A DNA stretch of 40,225 nucleotides. It comes from Oscillospiraceae bacterium (GTDB lineage Bacteria > Bacillota > Clostridia > Oscillospirales > Oscillospiraceae). The notes under the pieces are model-generated. The model had not been told where the DNA came from, did no database searches, and worked only from the letters and a program-made list of their open reading frames with translations. A program made the position numbers and the translations under genes. How positions within the stretch are numbered: position 1 is the first letter of the stretch; each line of letters begins with the position of its first letter. Positions 39,816 through 40,225 of this stretch are shown here, piece by piece. The stretch is from positions 1-40,225 of the forward strand of contig JAJQFY010000227.1 in assembly GCA_021200935.1 (NCBI GenBank), in the 5' to 3' direction.

Positions 39816-40225
39816 TTCTGCTCTTCGTCCTTGGCGGACAGGTGATAGGTCAGCACCAGCAGGCTGTCGGAGAAGTGAATGTTCTCCACCAGCACCCCGG
39901 AATCCCCCACCTCAAGCTCCCTGTTGGTGAAATTCCAAATGGCCCGGACACCGGCCTTCACCATGTTGTCCGTCACGTCTTGGGCCGCGCTCTTGGTAAC
40001 GGTCAGGATGGCGATGTCCACCTTGTTCTCCCGGATGAAGTCGGCAAGGCCCGCGTAGTCGTACACCGGCACACCGGCAATGTCCGTGCCGATCAGCTCC
40101 GGCTTCACGTCAAAGGCCCCCAGGAAGCGGCACCCCTCGATGATGAAGCCCAGGTTCTTGATCAGGGCGCCGCCCAGGTTCCCGGCCCCCACAAGGATGG
40201 CGGAATAGTCCTGATAGGTTCCCAG
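39812..40225 (-). CDS. rex: Redox-sensing transcriptional repressor Rex, C-terminal part
   Basis: The last 137 residues of Rex; the N-terminal winged helix lies beyond the window. The NADH-binding Rossmann motif VGAGNLGGAL, the FDVKPE sequence after the second beta strand, and the end VENIHFSDSLLVLTYHL are typical. Rex senses the NADH/NAD+ ratio and represses fermentation genes. The frame continues to the window edge with no start, so the GTG near 40192 is only an internal Val. Stop overlaps the mnmE start. Confidence 0.92.
   Translation of the reverse strand: MGTYQDYSAILVGAGNLGGALIKNLGFIIEGCRFLGAFDVKPELIGTDIAGVPVYDYAGLADFIRENKVDIAILTVTKSAAQDVTDNMVKAGVRAIWNFTNRELEVGDSGVLVENIHFSDSLLVLTYHLSAKDEEQK

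Noticed and set aside
1-40225. CRISPR array, prophage or insertion sequence
   Set aside because: No regular spaced repeats, integrase, structural phage genes or recognisable transposase were seen on either strand.

Overview
The window looks like chromosomal DNA of a GC-rich, low-sporulation-signal member of the Clostridia (Bacillota), most likely an Oscillospiraceae-type gut anaerobe. This is inferred from gene content (pyruvate phosphate dikinase, OFA-type MFS carrier, CarD, Rex next to mnmE, a DUF6110/P-type ATPase pair), from strong AGGAGG ribosome sites, and from textbook TTGACA-N17-TATAAT promoters. No species can be named from the sequence alone.

Layout. 1-3.5 kb (minus): an operon of a family I CoA-transferase, a phosphotriesterase-like metal hydrolase, a class II aldolase and a DUF2461 protein cut by the window edge. 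3.7-6.3 kb (minus): DUF6110 protein plus a P1B-type ATPase whose CPC metal site is replaced by FSC. 6.5-9.0 kb (plus): two tandem CNNM/CorC-like transporters. 9.1-16.7 kb: a secreted esterase with a divergent LysR regulator, CarD-like regulator, MFS carrier, TetR regulator divergent from an HdeD-like membrane protein, and an acyl-ACP thioesterase coupled to a tiny membrane protein. 16.9-18.5 kb: an exported M20 dipeptidase whose signal peptide is out of frame by one base. 18.7-24.5 kb: a 50-residue protein and typA (minus), then yfbR-like nucleotidase, glyS, a one-helix membrane protein and a catalytically dead NAD-synthetase-like protein (plus). 24.6-31.4 kb: exported C69 dipeptidase, ppdK, a divergent DeoR regulator, and a D-2-hydroxyacid dehydrogenase. 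31.6-32.8 kb: two small membrane proteins, then tRNA-Pro(GGG).

From just after the tRNA to about 38.4 kb the base composition falls visibly: this AT-richer block carries one minus-strand unit of three NTF2-like paralogues and a GntP-type permease, followed by a LysR regulator under its own promoter. It looks like a horizontally acquired catabolic island inserted beside tRNA-Pro. The permease and the LysR gene are each broken by one base in a homopolymer. GC-rich housekeeping sequence resumes with mnmE and the C-terminal part of rex.

The most unusual items are the NAD-synthetase-derived pseudoenzyme downstream of glyS and the NTF2x3-GntP-LysR island. Three single-base homopolymer shifts (M20 peptidase, GntP, LysR) occur in the window; sequencing error, real decay and phase variation cannot be told apart without reads.
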